Source of the DNA: Diplonema papillatum
Lineage: Eukaryota > Euglenozoa > Diplonemea > Diplonemida > Diplonemidae
Length of the DNA: 64,000 nucleotides
Direction: 5' to 3'
Assembly (NCBI GenBank): GCA_030068145.1
Contig: JAPJBO010000325.1
Span: 1 to 64,000 of the forward strand
Part shown: positions 22,430 to 33,785 of the stretch, one piece after another
Position numbering within the stretch: the stretch's first letter is position 1
How the letters are laid out: every line of letters begins with the position of its first letter
The notes under the pieces: model-generated
Told to the model about the DNA's origin: nothing
What the model saw: the letters and a program-made list of their open reading frames with translations, nothing else
Database searches by the model: none
Program-made: the position numbers and the translations under genes

Positions 22430-23716
22430 TCACTTCTGCCGGGCGAACGACTTCTTGCCCTCGCTCCCAGATCTGCTGCCCTCTGAACGGGGGCGAAATC
22501 CGGACTGCTTCGGCCGACGTTCTCGGCCTCCGCCTCCCCGAGACCGACGGCGATACGCATGTGTCCTGGGCGCGGCTGCCTCGTTGATAGCTGCCGCCGC
22601 CGCGACCTCTGCTGCCTGCTTCGCCCGCTTCATGCGCTGTGGCACCACTTCGGGGTCCTCGAGGGCGCCGGCGAACGCATCCGCGGCCTGGTACCCCAGT
22701 TTCTCGCGGACCCTCCAAAACTCCAACTGCTCGGCGATCCTGCTCAACACGGCACCGTCGTCTTCTCCTGACAGGACCATCCTGACGATGTCCGTCAGTT
22801 GCCGGTAAGCCGCTGCCGCAGCGACCTGTAGGGGGGCTCGATTCCCTAGCTCTGTGAGCAAGAGCTGGGAAAAACCCGGCTCGTCGTCCGCAAAAACCGG
22901 CCACGACGCGCCATCGTGTAAAACAGCTCTGACGGAGCCCGAGTCGAGACGTCTCTTGTCGTTCCTGTCTTCCGGAACATAGGCCTTTGATGGGGGAACG
23001 GCGGGCTCTGGCGCGGCGACTAGCTTCCAAAAACGCTTCAGCTGATGATGCGGGACAGGCTGAAACGTGCTCTGGCCCAAAACGACGAGGGTGACACCCT
23101 CCAGTCCGATGTCGGTTATCACGGCCGTGACCGTACCATCCGTCATCTTTGCTCCAAGCTCCAACCCTTCCATCAGCGTCGGGGCGGGAAACTCCTCCGC
23201 CTGCTGTTGAGGCTCGGTGGACTCGCTTGCCTTGTTCTCCAATGCACCCACCCGGTTCGCAATGCCCGACAACACGCTCAACACCTCTTCCAGCTTCGCT
23301 TCGACGGAGCCGGAGAGGCTAGGGGCCGGCACGACCGGTGTGGCGGGGGCCGTCTGAGACGTCACATTCTTCTTTATCGCCGCCGTCGTGGACGCCGCGT
23401 CCTTTTCCATGCAGGTCGTGACGACTCCCAAAATTGCGGTCGCCGACATCTTCCCGAGTTCAGCGTACGGGACAGCTAAGAGGTCGACGATCACCCCTTT
23501 CGCCTGCTCGACGGTGTGATGAGAAAACCCACCAAACCAGTCGCGGCAGTTCTTCTCCATCTCGGCGGTGCTGAAATTCCGTCGTGCAGTGCCAGGAGCT
23601 GAGCCGAAAACGGCGGTCCATCTCTGAACTAGCGGTGCAGGAAAATTGAAGTCTGCGCGTTCTCGTGCCGGGAGGGGCGAGCCTTGCATTATTCTCGGGG
23701 GAAGGGGGAGATACAA
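22430..23716 (-). CDS. DIRS-2 gag-like protein
   Basis: Up to about 428 residues, first in transcript order. It has a Pro/Ala linker with helical LEEVLSVLSGIANRVGALENK (probable coiled coil), then a basic Arg/Gly-rich C-terminus (RRRSRGGGGRERRPK) typical of nucleic-acid binding. The recombinase gene starts about 5 bases after its stop. No sequence match is claimed; the name rests on place and composition. Confidence 0.6.
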   Translation of the reverse strand: MYLPLPPRIMQGSPLPARERADFNFPAPLVQRWTAVFGSAPGTARRNFSTAEMEKNCRDWFGGFSHHTVEQAKGVIVDLLAVPYAELGKMSATAILGVVTTCMEKDAASTTAAIKKNVTSQTAPATPVVPAPSLSGSVEAKLEEVLSVLSGIANRVGALENKASESTEPQQQAEEFPAPTLMEGLELGAKMTDGTVTAVITDIGLEGVTLVVLGQSTFQPVPHHQLKRFWKLVAAPEPAVPPSKAYVPEDRNDKRRLDSGSVRAVLHDGASWPVFADDEPGFSQLLLTELGNRAPLQVAAAAAYRQLTDIVRMVLSGEDDGAVLSRIAEQLEFWRVREKLGYQAADAFAGALEDPEVVPQRMKRAKQAAEVAAAAAINEAAAPRTHAYRRRSRGGGGRERRPKQSGFRPRSEGSRSGSEGKKSFARQK

Positions 23717-23872
23717 ACAAGTAGGGGGCGTTCGAGCGGTGAGCCTGCTTGTGTTCGTGTGACTACCCCTTTTCCAACCTCGATTCGAGTGGTGTTAAGA
23801 AGGAGGCATCGCTTTCTCTGGACAGGATAGGATTCCACTAGACGCGCCTTCGGCGCTCAAGCAAGCTTGCTA

Positions 23873-25965
<2,093 letters not shown>

Positions 25966-26044
25966 GAAAAAAAGTACGACCACGGTGTCTGCGTGTTGTG
26001 AACCGGTTTTATGTGTGCGAGAGGCGTCCACGCGAGTGCGTGTG

Positions 26045-26270
26045 GTACATAAGCGCCAGCTTGGAAGAAAATGCTCGACCAAGCTGCCCCAGACAAAGAA
26101 CCGAAGAGATGCCAAGTGCTGTAACTACCGAACCACGTGTTGAACCGACCGATGGACGTGAGATTCTGCGGGTCTACCCCTACACGATAAGACACACAAA
26201 CACAACAGGTCAAAGGTCCTGAGTGAGAAACCAAAACACGGTGGGTGTAAGCCAAGAACAAATCATCTTC
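26045..26270 (+). repeat. Dispersed repeat family R3, first of four copies
   Basis: Units of about 290 bp start ACATAAGCGCCAGCTTGGAA, carry AAGTGCTGTAACTACCGAAC and CAAAGGTCCTGAGTGAGAAA, and end near GCAGCTACGTCGAGTATT. Other copies, all on +: 34733-35035, 40653-40950 and 55280-55560. The first copy lacks the last third. No RNA polymerase III boxes and no coding frame are evident. It could be a SINE-like or MITE-like element. Confidence 0.8.
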
Positions 26271-26274
26271 GGGG

Positions 26275-26440
26275 AGTGCAAAAAGGGGGCAAACAGGTGG
26301 GGCCTGCGTTTGTCAGGGATTTCTTTACCCCTCCAACCTCGGTTTTGGGGAGTGGACATGAGGAGTTCGCTCAGAAACGTAGAGATTCCAACTTGACGCG
26401 CCGAAGGCGCTCAAGCAAGCTTGCTTGGTGTGTTTGTGTG
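26275..26440. mobile_element. Partial B-like end of a DIRS-2-related unit
   Basis: The segment resembles the DIRS-2 B repeat: GGGGGCAAACAGGTGGGG, CCCCTCCAACCTCGG, then GACGCGCCGAAGGCGCTCAAGC, ending in GCTTGCTTGGTGTGTTTGTGTG. Again it ends at a TG-rich stretch. It is diverged, hence older than the copies to its left. Confidence 0.6.
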
Positions 26441-26849
26441 CAGCAAACTAAGTCACTCCATCCCGACCCTGGAACTGCAACGAATGAATGTTTGTCGCAG
26501 TGCGTTACGATGCCCCACGGTCTATCAGGTCTATCAGGTCTATCCCTATTCCCGCTGCATTGGTTTGCCAGAAGCAGCATTTGACGGTCTATAGCGATCA
26601 GGAGGGACGGACCGGCTTTATGAGGGTGAAGCCTGCGTTTCGCCTCGCTTTGGCGTGGATACGAGTAGTACGCTCGGAAACGCGAGCGTCTAGTGCCGAC
26701 TATTGCCACAGATTGTCTGCCTTTTGATTTCAGAACTTTCACAGTGCACTGTGCTGTTGTACAAGTTCGTTAGTTGCAGTACGCTGCCAACCTCTGGGTT
26801 TTCGTTCCAGCCACGGGCAGTTGACACATACGAAAATATTTCGCCGCAG

Positions 26850-29195
26850 ACGCCGCAGCCGGCAACCAACGAGCGTAAATTTGCCGCCACGCAGGAAGAC
26901 CCGCAGGCGAGAACATCGGCGCCTCAACAGTTTGCCGGAGCGCCGGTTCGCGCGTCCGCAGGCCCGCCAAGAGGCGCGCCGCAGACGCCGCAGGGCGGAA
27001 GCCGAGAGAGAACCGCGTCGCCGCAGCCGTCTGCCAACGAGTGCAGGACTGCAGGCACGCAGGCACACCCGCAGGCGAGAGCGGCGGCGCCTCAACTGTT
27101 TCACGCCGGGCGGCGGTCGTCCGCAGGCCCGCAACAAGGCGCGCCGCAGGCGCCGCAGCCGAGAGAGAATAGATGCCGTGAAAGAACAGCGACGCTGCAA
27201 CCGGCGACCAACGAGCACAAGTCTGCAGGCACGCAGGAACACTCTCAGGCAAGAACTGCGGCGTCTCAACTGCTTCCCGCCACCGAGCACAAATCGTCCG
27301 CAGGCCCGCAACAAGACGAGCCGCAGACACCACAGCCAAGAGATAGGAGAAGCCGTGCCGAAGCAGCGACACCGCAGCCCGCTTGCAACGAGCACTCTGC
27401 AGGCACGCAGGATCACCAGCAGGCAAGGACAGCGGCGCCTCAACTGTTTCCCACCGGGCACTGGTCCACCGCAGGCCCGCAACAAGGCGAGCCGCAGCAG
27501 GCAAGAACAGCGGCGTCTCAACTGTTCCCCGCCGCCGGGCACTGGTCCACCGCAGGCCGGCAGCAAGGCGCGCCGCCGACGCCGGCTCCGCAGCCAGGAC
27601 CCTCGTCGCGGCAACCGTTTGCAGCGGAGCGCACGCCGGCTACCTCGCACAGCGACGGAGGTGGGTCCCGCGCCCGGCCCGCGGCCCCCCCGTTCCCGCA
27701 GCCGGGGCGGCTGGGCGGCGGCTCCGCTGGTTCGGGTTCGGAAGGGTGCTTCGAAGATGAGGAGCGGCAAGCGGGGGTGTCCGCCGAGGCGGACCGCTTG
27801 GCCCACGCCGCCGCGGAGCGCGCGGCCGCGCTCTTCCGGCCCGTTCCGCGCGCGGCGCGGCGGGAGTCGATCGTCACCCACGACGAATCGGCCGCGGAGG
27901 ACGCAGACTCTGCGCCCACCCGGAAACCAGCTGGCGACCCTCCCCCCAGCGGCTTCTGGGAGGGCCACCCCGCGCAGTGCCCTTTCGGCGGCCCGGGGGC
28001 TCCTGCTCCAACGCCCCAAGGTCCACGGCCTGAGTCGACCATCACCCACGACGACTCGGCCGCAGAGGACGCAGACGCTGCGCCTCCCCGGAAACCAGCG
28101 GGCGAGCACCCGCCCGCCAGCCGCCCTTCACCCGGCGGCTTCTGGGAAGGCCGCACCGTGCAGTGCCCCTTCGGCAGCCCGCCGGCGCATGCTCGACGGC
28201 CTGAGTCGACCATCACCCACGACGACTCGGCCGCAGAGGACGCAGACGCTGCGCCTCCCCGGAAACCAGCGGGCGAGCACCCGTCGGCCAGCCGCCCTTC
28301 CCCCGGCGGCTTCCGGCCCGTGCAGTGCCCCTTCGGCAGCCCGCCGGCGCATGCTCCGAGGCAACAAGGTCCGCGGCCGGAGTCGATCATCACCCACGAC
28401 GACTCGGCCGCGGAAGACGCGGATTCAGCGTCCGCCCGGAAGCCAGCGGGCGAGCGCCCAATGGCCAGCTCCACAGGCCGCCCCGTGCAGTGCCCGTTCG
28501 GCAACCCGCCGGCGCACACGCCGAAGACCCAAGGTCCGAGGCCGGAGTCGATCGTCCGGTACGCCTCGGCGGCGTCGCGCAAGCACTCGGCCTCCTCCGC
28601 GGGCTCTGGCTGCTCGCTCGGGCGCCTGACGGCGTCGGTCCTCGAAGACACGCCGTGCGCCAGCAGCCAGACGTCGTCGACGTACCAGCGGAGCGCCCCG
28701 GGGGAGGACGGCAGCGAGCCGGAGTGCCACCAGCCACCGCTGGCGCCCGCCGGCCGCAGGGGGGGCGGCGGAGGCGGGGTGCCCCTGTGCCTGCCGGAGG
28801 ACGCGGCGACGCTGAAAGCGCTGCTCGCGGCAAGTCTGCAGGCGCAGCACGCGTCGGCGGCGGAGTGCGAGCGGTTGGCTTCGGACAACGCGGCGCTGGC
28901 GACAGAAGTGCGCGCCTTGCGCAAGGTCCTGCTCTCCGCGGACGGCGCCCCCAGCACGCCGGGCTGCACGCCCAGCTGCACGCCGGACAGGCGGACTTTT
29001 TGCCACAGCCCGTGCCAGACCTGGAGCCGCCAGTCGTGCTGCCGGAACTCTCGCGAGCATTGCTGCTGCGGCGGCGGCGGCGGCGAAGGCGACAACGAGG
29101 TCGAAACCGCGCTGAAGATCATCAGCGACATGGCGGGCGGCCGTCGGTCGTCGAGCCGTGCGCGCAAGTCGGGTCGCAGGGCGCGGGCAAAATAG
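26850..29195 (+). CDS. CAP gene, exon 3: repeat-rich disordered tail with coiled coil
   Basis: This open stretch of about 781 codons ends at TAG 29193-29195. The acceptor TCGCCGCAG at 26849 gives phase 0, matching exon 2; an acceptor at 26820 is the alternative. The order is: (a) about six degenerate repeats of 40-50 residues rich in Gln/Ala/Thr, with the motifs QARTAAPQL and AGPQQGAPQ (26850-27620); (b) a Gly/Pro-rich spacer; (c) four repeats of about 58 residues with core THDDSAAEDADA and a CPFGSPPAH box (27870-28550); (d) a helical, probably coiled-coil stretch LKALLAASLQAQHASAAEC (about 28810-28940); (e) a Cys-rich patch and a basic C-terminus. Nothing enzymatic is recognised. The THDDSAAEDAD boxes look like acidic interaction or phosphorylation motifs. 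It could be a separate gene, but no convincing start ATG precedes it. Confidence 0.6.
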   Translation, partial: TPQPATNERKFAATQEDPQARTSAPQQFAGAPVRASAGPPRGAPQTPQGGSRERTASPQPSANECRTAGTQAHPQARAAAPQLFHAGRRSSAGPQQGAPQAPQPRENRCRERTATLQPATNEHKSAGTQEHSQARTAASQLLPATEHKSSAGPQQDEPQTPQPRDRRSRAEAATPQPACNEHSAGTQDHQQARTAAPQLFPTGHWSTAGPQQGEPQQARTAASQLFPAAGHWSTAGRQQGAPPTPAPQPGPSSRQPFAAERTPATSHSDGGGSRARPAAPPFPQPGRLGGGSAGSGSEGCFEDEERQAGVSAEADRLAHAAAERAAALFRPVPRAARRESIVTHDESAAEDADSAPTRKPAGDPPPSGFWEGHPAQCPFGGPGAPAPTPQGPRPESTITHDDSAAEDADAAPPRKPAGEHPPASRPSPGGFWEGRTVQCPFGSPPAHARRPESTITHDDSAAEDADAAPPRKPAGEHPSASRPSPGGFRPVQCPFGSPPAHAPRQQGPRPESIITHDDSAAEDADSASARKPAGERPMASSTGRPVQCPFGNPPAHTPKTQGPRPESIVRYASAASRKHSASSAGSGCSLGRLTASVLEDTPCASSQTSSTYQRSAPGEDGSEPECHQPPLAPAGRRGGGGGGVPLCLPEDAATLKALLAASLQAQHASAAECERLASDNAALATEVRALRKVLLSADGAPSTPGCTPSCTPDRRTFCHSPCQTWSRQSCCRNSREHCCCGGGGGEGDNEVETALKIISDMAGGRRSSSRARKSGRRARAK

Positions 29196-30506
29196 GCTAG
29201 CGGCGGGTGTCTACTCACCGAACTAGCAGCAACCCTGCGGGTAGCCCTCATTATGCTGTGCAGGCTAAGAAGATGCATAATTCGTTCGTTGCATGAAAGG
29301 TTGGATGAAATGAGAAGCTCGCAACCCGTGGCGTTCTCACTTGCGTCCTAATTCCAGCTTTATGTAAGACGATCAGAAATTGAGTTCAACAAAAGTCGTA
29401 GTGTATGCTAGTACTGGAGGGAGTAGTTGACTAGACCTCTCGAGCCTGTGTTGCTCACAGGAGCACCTTCTTTTATCTATCTGTTTTGTAAAGAGCCGAG
29501 ACTCAACAACCCTTCTTGCAAAGGTCTTTGCCAATGACTCTTGGCCACACGCAATTGTCCGTGCGTCGGACTTACGCTCAATCAAACCGACCAAATGCAA
29601 AACTATCTCCAGCATTGCTTGGACTCCGCGCAGTTCTCGAAACACCTTCCGGTATCGGAGGGCAATATCTAGATCACCGTCGCTTCCTTTTGGCCTGCGC
29701 ACGGTGAGCCGCTGGCCTTGTCCCTTCTTTAAACGTTTGTTTGGCCCCTTCACTGGTTCGGCAATGTCGAGACCTGGTGTCCAGTGTACTGTACGTCACC
29801 CGAAAGTGTTCTCTCTCTCTCTCTCCTTCTTGTTGATGTTCGATGTACGTCTGTTCTGTTTAAAATTGTACACACTTCCTTCTCCTCTGAAGCCATTTTG
29901 AACGATTTTTGCTTCCCTTTTCTTAGTTCTAGCAATCGTGCGGGTTGCCCTTCAATGTATTGTGCCGGCTAACAAGACGTAGAGAGCGTGTTTTGGTGGT
30001 TGATAACGGTTGATAACATTGGAAAACGATCAACCGGCACGCACAACCAAGACGAAGCGCCTGTCTTTTTCTGCAAGATGTCGTGCGTGGTAATAACACA
30101 GAATCGCAAGACCCATCCTAGCTGTACCAACAATCACATCGCATTGCTAGCACAATAGGCAGCAGCTGGGGGGTCAGGGCGGAGCCGCCGGGTGCAAAGG
30201 TGGGGGCACCGATGGGGGAAAGCGGAGATGCGCCGGCGCCGCTGAGCCACTCCTGCGTCTAAACATTAAGCTAAGATTCTCTCCCATTTGTGCACACAAG
30301 TGAACCTCACCTGTTTTGGCAAGTTTCATGTAGTAATCTGCCAACCACAAAAATCTTAGTGTCAACCATCCAGTGGTTGGGCGTGCCACGTGCGTAGGTC
30401 CTATTTGCCCTAATATAGACAAACACGTTTGTTCACCCTACACCGCAACAAAGGCAGCAGCTAGGGGGTCAGGGCGGAGCCGCCGGGTGCAAAGGTGGGG
30501 GCGCCG
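29196..30506. other. Intergenic with a repeat copy and a duplicated gene start
   Basis: Holds a family R4 copy (29935-30065) and a stretch at 30160-30245 that duplicates 30443-30541, the leader and first codons of the acyltransferase gene. No other gene is seen. Confidence 0.6.
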
Positions 30507-32111
30507 ATGGGGGAAAGCGGAGATGCGCCGGCGCCGCTGAGCCCGCGGTCGCTGGCGTTCGCGGCCATGACGCAGGAGTGCCTCGAGTTCCACGTCTCGG
30601 AGCAGAAGATCGAGAGCGCGAAGCAGCTGATCCGCATGCCCGCCTCGTCGGAGCGGCCGCCGTTCGAGTACCGGCTGATCCGCGCGATCTTCAGCATCGT
30701 CGTCGACGTGTTCTACCACTACACAGAGGTTACCGGGGCCGAGAACCTGCCGCCTCCCGGCAACGCCGCCATCCTGTGTCCGAACCACGGCAACTCGCTC
30801 ACCGACGCCGTCGTCTGCGTGAGCCAAGCCCCGCGGATGGTCCGGCTGACCGCCAAGGACACGCTCTTCCGCCTGCCGTTCTTCGGCTGGTTTGTGCGCA
30901 ACGTCGGCACAGTTCCGTTGCAGCGTAAAGACGAGCACGAGGAGGGCGTCGACAACACGCACGCCGTGTCGAAGCTGACCGAGGAATTGATGAAGGGATC
31001 GATGGTTTGCCTGTTTCCCGAGGGTCGGAGCCGGTTCCATTGGAAGGTCGACGACATCAAACGCGGCGTGGCGTCGATGGCGCACACGTGCCTCGAGCGC
31101 GCGAAGGAAATGGGAGAAGACGACTTCACCCTCAGTTTGTGTCCGACGGCGTTCAACTACTTGCACCGCGAGAAGTTCAGGAGCGGGCTGGTTGTTGAGT
31201 ACGGGCCTCCGCTCATCCTCACGCCGACCACGCCGCTCATGAGCCTGCCGCGGCCGGATGCGGTGCAAAAGATCAGCGAGAAGATCCAGCAGCTCATGGC
31301 GCTGACCGCGTTCAACGCCGAGGACTGGAACACGCTCCGCATCGCGCACACCGCGCGCAACCTGTTCGCGCCGCTCGGGACCCGGATGACCATCGTCGAG
31401 TTCGTCCGCCTCACGAAGTACTGGGGCTACGCCCTGTCCGTCAACGACCGCAAAGACCCATCCCTCCGCGACGATTTAACCGCGTACCAAGAGACCATCG
31501 AGCGGATCGGTTTGAAGGACATGCGAATCTCGCGGAAGCCCGACTCGACTGTTTACCTGCTCTGGTGCATGTTCCTCCGGTTCCTGCAGCTCCTCATATT
31601 GACCCCGCCGATCATCCTCGGCGCGCTGATCTGGTCCCCCACGTTCATCCTCTGCCGGTGGTACGAGGGAAAGGTGATGAAGCGGACGAAGAAGCCGACC
31701 CACGTCGACGAGGTCGCGCAGTACAAAATGATGATCGGCGTCGTCCTCGCGCCGCCGACCGCCGCGCTCATGACCCTCGCCGTCGTCATCGTCTACGGCC
31801 TGCCGTGGTACGCGTGCGTCTGGCTGTTCCCGCTGGTCGCGTTCTTCAAGTGGATCTCCATCCGCATCATCGAAGACGGGTTCGCTGGCCTCCGGAGCTT
31901 TAAGAGCCTCACCACCCTGCTTTTCCTACCAACCACGACGCTCGAAGACCTCCGCGAGTATGTTAACTCCACCCCTGCAATCCTGCGCCTGATTCGGAAG
32001 CAAGTGTCTGCTGGCGAGGTTCGAGGCTTCGGCATGTGTCCGAACGGAGCCTGCGAGGCTGTCCTTCCAGCTACGGGTTACTCACTTTGTGTTGGAGCAT
32101 GGTCTGCGTGA
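30507..32111 (+). CDS. Glycerol-3-phosphate / dihydroxyacetone-phosphate acyltransferase, PlsC family
   Basis: It transfers an acyl group to sn-1 of glycerol-3-phosphate, the first step of glycerolipid synthesis in the ER; SCT1/GPT2-type enzymes of fungi are the closest in plan. It reads 534 codons from the ATG at 30507. Acyltransferase motif I is PNHGNSLTD (HxxxxD, about residues 93-101). Motif III is LFPEGRSRFHW (about 171-181), and the preceding strand carries PFFGWFVRNVGTVPLQR. Two C-terminal hydrophobic pairs (FLQLLILTPPIILGALI and MMIGVVLAPPTAALMTLA, followed by LPWYACVWLFPLVAFF) suit an ER membrane protein. Codons after 31957 are less GC-rich, and GTATGT occurs at 31958, so the exon may really end there, with the last exon elsewhere (see 33178-33277). 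Confidence 0.88.
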   Translation: MGESGDAPAPLSPRSLAFAAMTQECLEFHVSEQKIESAKQLIRMPASSERPPFEYRLIRAIFSIVVDVFYHYTEVTGAENLPPPGNAAILCPNHGNSLTDAVVCVSQAPRMVRLTAKDTLFRLPFFGWFVRNVGTVPLQRKDEHEEGVDNTHAVSKLTEELMKGSMVCLFPEGRSRFHWKVDDIKRGVASMAHTCLERAKEMGEDDFTLSLCPTAFNYLHREKFRSGLVVEYGPPLILTPTTPLMSLPRPDAVQKISEKIQQLMALTAFNAEDWNTLRIAHTARNLFAPLGTRMTIVEFVRLTKYWGYALSVNDRKDPSLRDDLTAYQETIERIGLKDMRISRKPDSTVYLLWCMFLRFLQLLILTPPIILGALIWSPTFILCRWYEGKVMKRTKKPTHVDEVAQYKMMIGVVLAPPTAALMTLAVVIVYGLPWYACVWLFPLVAFFKWISIRIIEDGFAGLRSFKSLTTLLFLPTTTLEDLREYVNSTPAILRLIRKQVSAGEVRGFGMCPNGACEAVLPATGYSLCVGAWSA

Positions 32112-33177
32112 CGTGCCGTGTGACTGGCGACCCTCACCATAAAGACAGGGATTGCGGACAGTTTGATGCCTACCGAAAGTCGGGGAACACAATCGATGTG
32201 TCCACTGCGGAACACGCGGTCACCAGAGATGGTTCACCCGTGGGAGAAACAGGTCTTTCAGAATCCACATGAGGCAATGCGCCCAAGGACACAACATTAA
32301 TGAAGTGTGGAAAAACCCACACAACACTACGCAATCGCTTGCATTACTTCGTCTTTGTTTTAATCTGGCTTGGTGATGCTCTTGCCGGAAGGGTAGCAGA
32401 GAAAGCACGCGTCCAGACATCAAACCCCGATGGAAGCTTGGGAACAGGATCCCAAGGAAGCAACTGTGTTCACTGCGGTTCGACTGAGCAACGGCAGGAA
32501 GCCAAAGATTGTGACAAGCGGAGGGTGCCAACTTTTACCGGTGAGGTAACATAAGGCGAACAGACCTGCCTGAAGAGCAAGAGGGGACCGCACAAGAGGA
32601 ATTCTCCGTCGCTACTCCCTCCAGCATGGGGGTAAACAAGGGTCTAACGTCCGATGGGGTAGCGGCACTGTAGCCCCCCGAGAAAACCACGGTGTGAGAG
32701 AATAGGGTACCCCAAAAGGTCACACCACCAGGCCGCACAAGAGGGGACAGCACTAACAGTCGTTTGCGGAGTGCCGGATTGCCTCAACGATGTCCTTCGT
32801 AAGATACATAGTCAACCAATCGGAATGGAATTTGGTGCGGCAGTGTCTGAAACGCCGCAGAACTATGTGTCTGGATCGTCGACGGGCTCGCACTCGGCTT
32901 CTTTGTGGAAGCGTGAGACCCCCGATGTTACGGGAGCGCCGCGCGAATAAGTACTGCTCTACGATATGCAGCTCCATTCGCTCAGTTTGTCTTTCATAGA
33001 ATGAGAATCAAAAACTGAACAAGATGCCACTTTTGTGTGCATGAACCCGTTTCAATGCCACTACAGAATCCGTGCCGGACTCGTTGAACGTGTGCGGGCT
33101 CGCGCTCGGCTTTGCGGAAACATGAAGCCCCCGATGATCCCGGAGCCCTACCGAGGGTTCTGGTTCGAGTTCATCAG

Positions 33178-33277
33178 CAAGTTCGACCCGAGGAGGAGGA
33201 GGAAGAAGGACTGGAATGAGGTCCTCAGGTTTGTCGATATTTTCCTGTATAAGCACCGGCTTCTAGAGTTTTTGTAG
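33178..33277 (+). CDS. Possible last exon of the acyltransferase gene
   Basis: If the acyltransferase exon ends at the GTATGT at 31958 (phase 2), an acceptor ATCAG at 33177 restores the frame and yields KFDPRRRRKKDWNEVLRF and a short hydrophobic end, stopping at TAG 33275-33277. The codons are GC-rich and basic, which could suit a cytosolic tail. The support is phase, composition and order only. An older, diverged copy of nearby sequence (33080-33150) lies at 32870-32945. Confidence 0.3.
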
Positions 33278-33599
33278 GTGATACGCAACACTTACAAACT
33301 TGACTAGCCGTAGTTAAAGTGTGTAATGATGCCTACATCCGTCATACTACTACCCGCCTCACAGCCTCAATGGTCAACCGGAGACCCTAACCCACCGAAC
33401 CTCTAACCCACAACAAATGCTAGAAATACTGAGGGGCTGCCAGGTGCGAAAGATCATCGTGTGGTAGTCATCAGCATGCCGATGACTCCCCACTATCGCA
33501 ACAATATTCCAAGATTAAAGGAGGTAAATGTGCTGTAGCCCACACGAAACGGTAAGGTGGAGCCGTCGAAATGAGCACAACGCAGTCCCTCGAGTGTTT

Positions 33600-33785
33600 T
33601 TATTTTGCCACATGCAATGTGTGAGGGAGCTGAACCGCCCAAGTAGGACCTTCTGGTCATGATCATTTGCCAAATTTGCCACCTGAAACCACGTCCAGGA
33701 TTTCGGTTCAGGGTAGTGCGGTCAACGAAACTCTAGTTTCCTTTTTCTACGTTCTCCTACTCTCGCGGTGTACGGTTTCAAGAGA
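33600..33785 (+). repeat. Dispersed repeat family R2
   Basis: The unit carries GAACCGCCCAAGTAGGACCT, GATCATTTGCCA, ACCACGTCCAGGATTT and GCGGTCAACGAAA. Other + copies: 4350-4480 and 8282-8410; the latter is just inside CAP intron 1. Non-coding. Confidence 0.75.
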
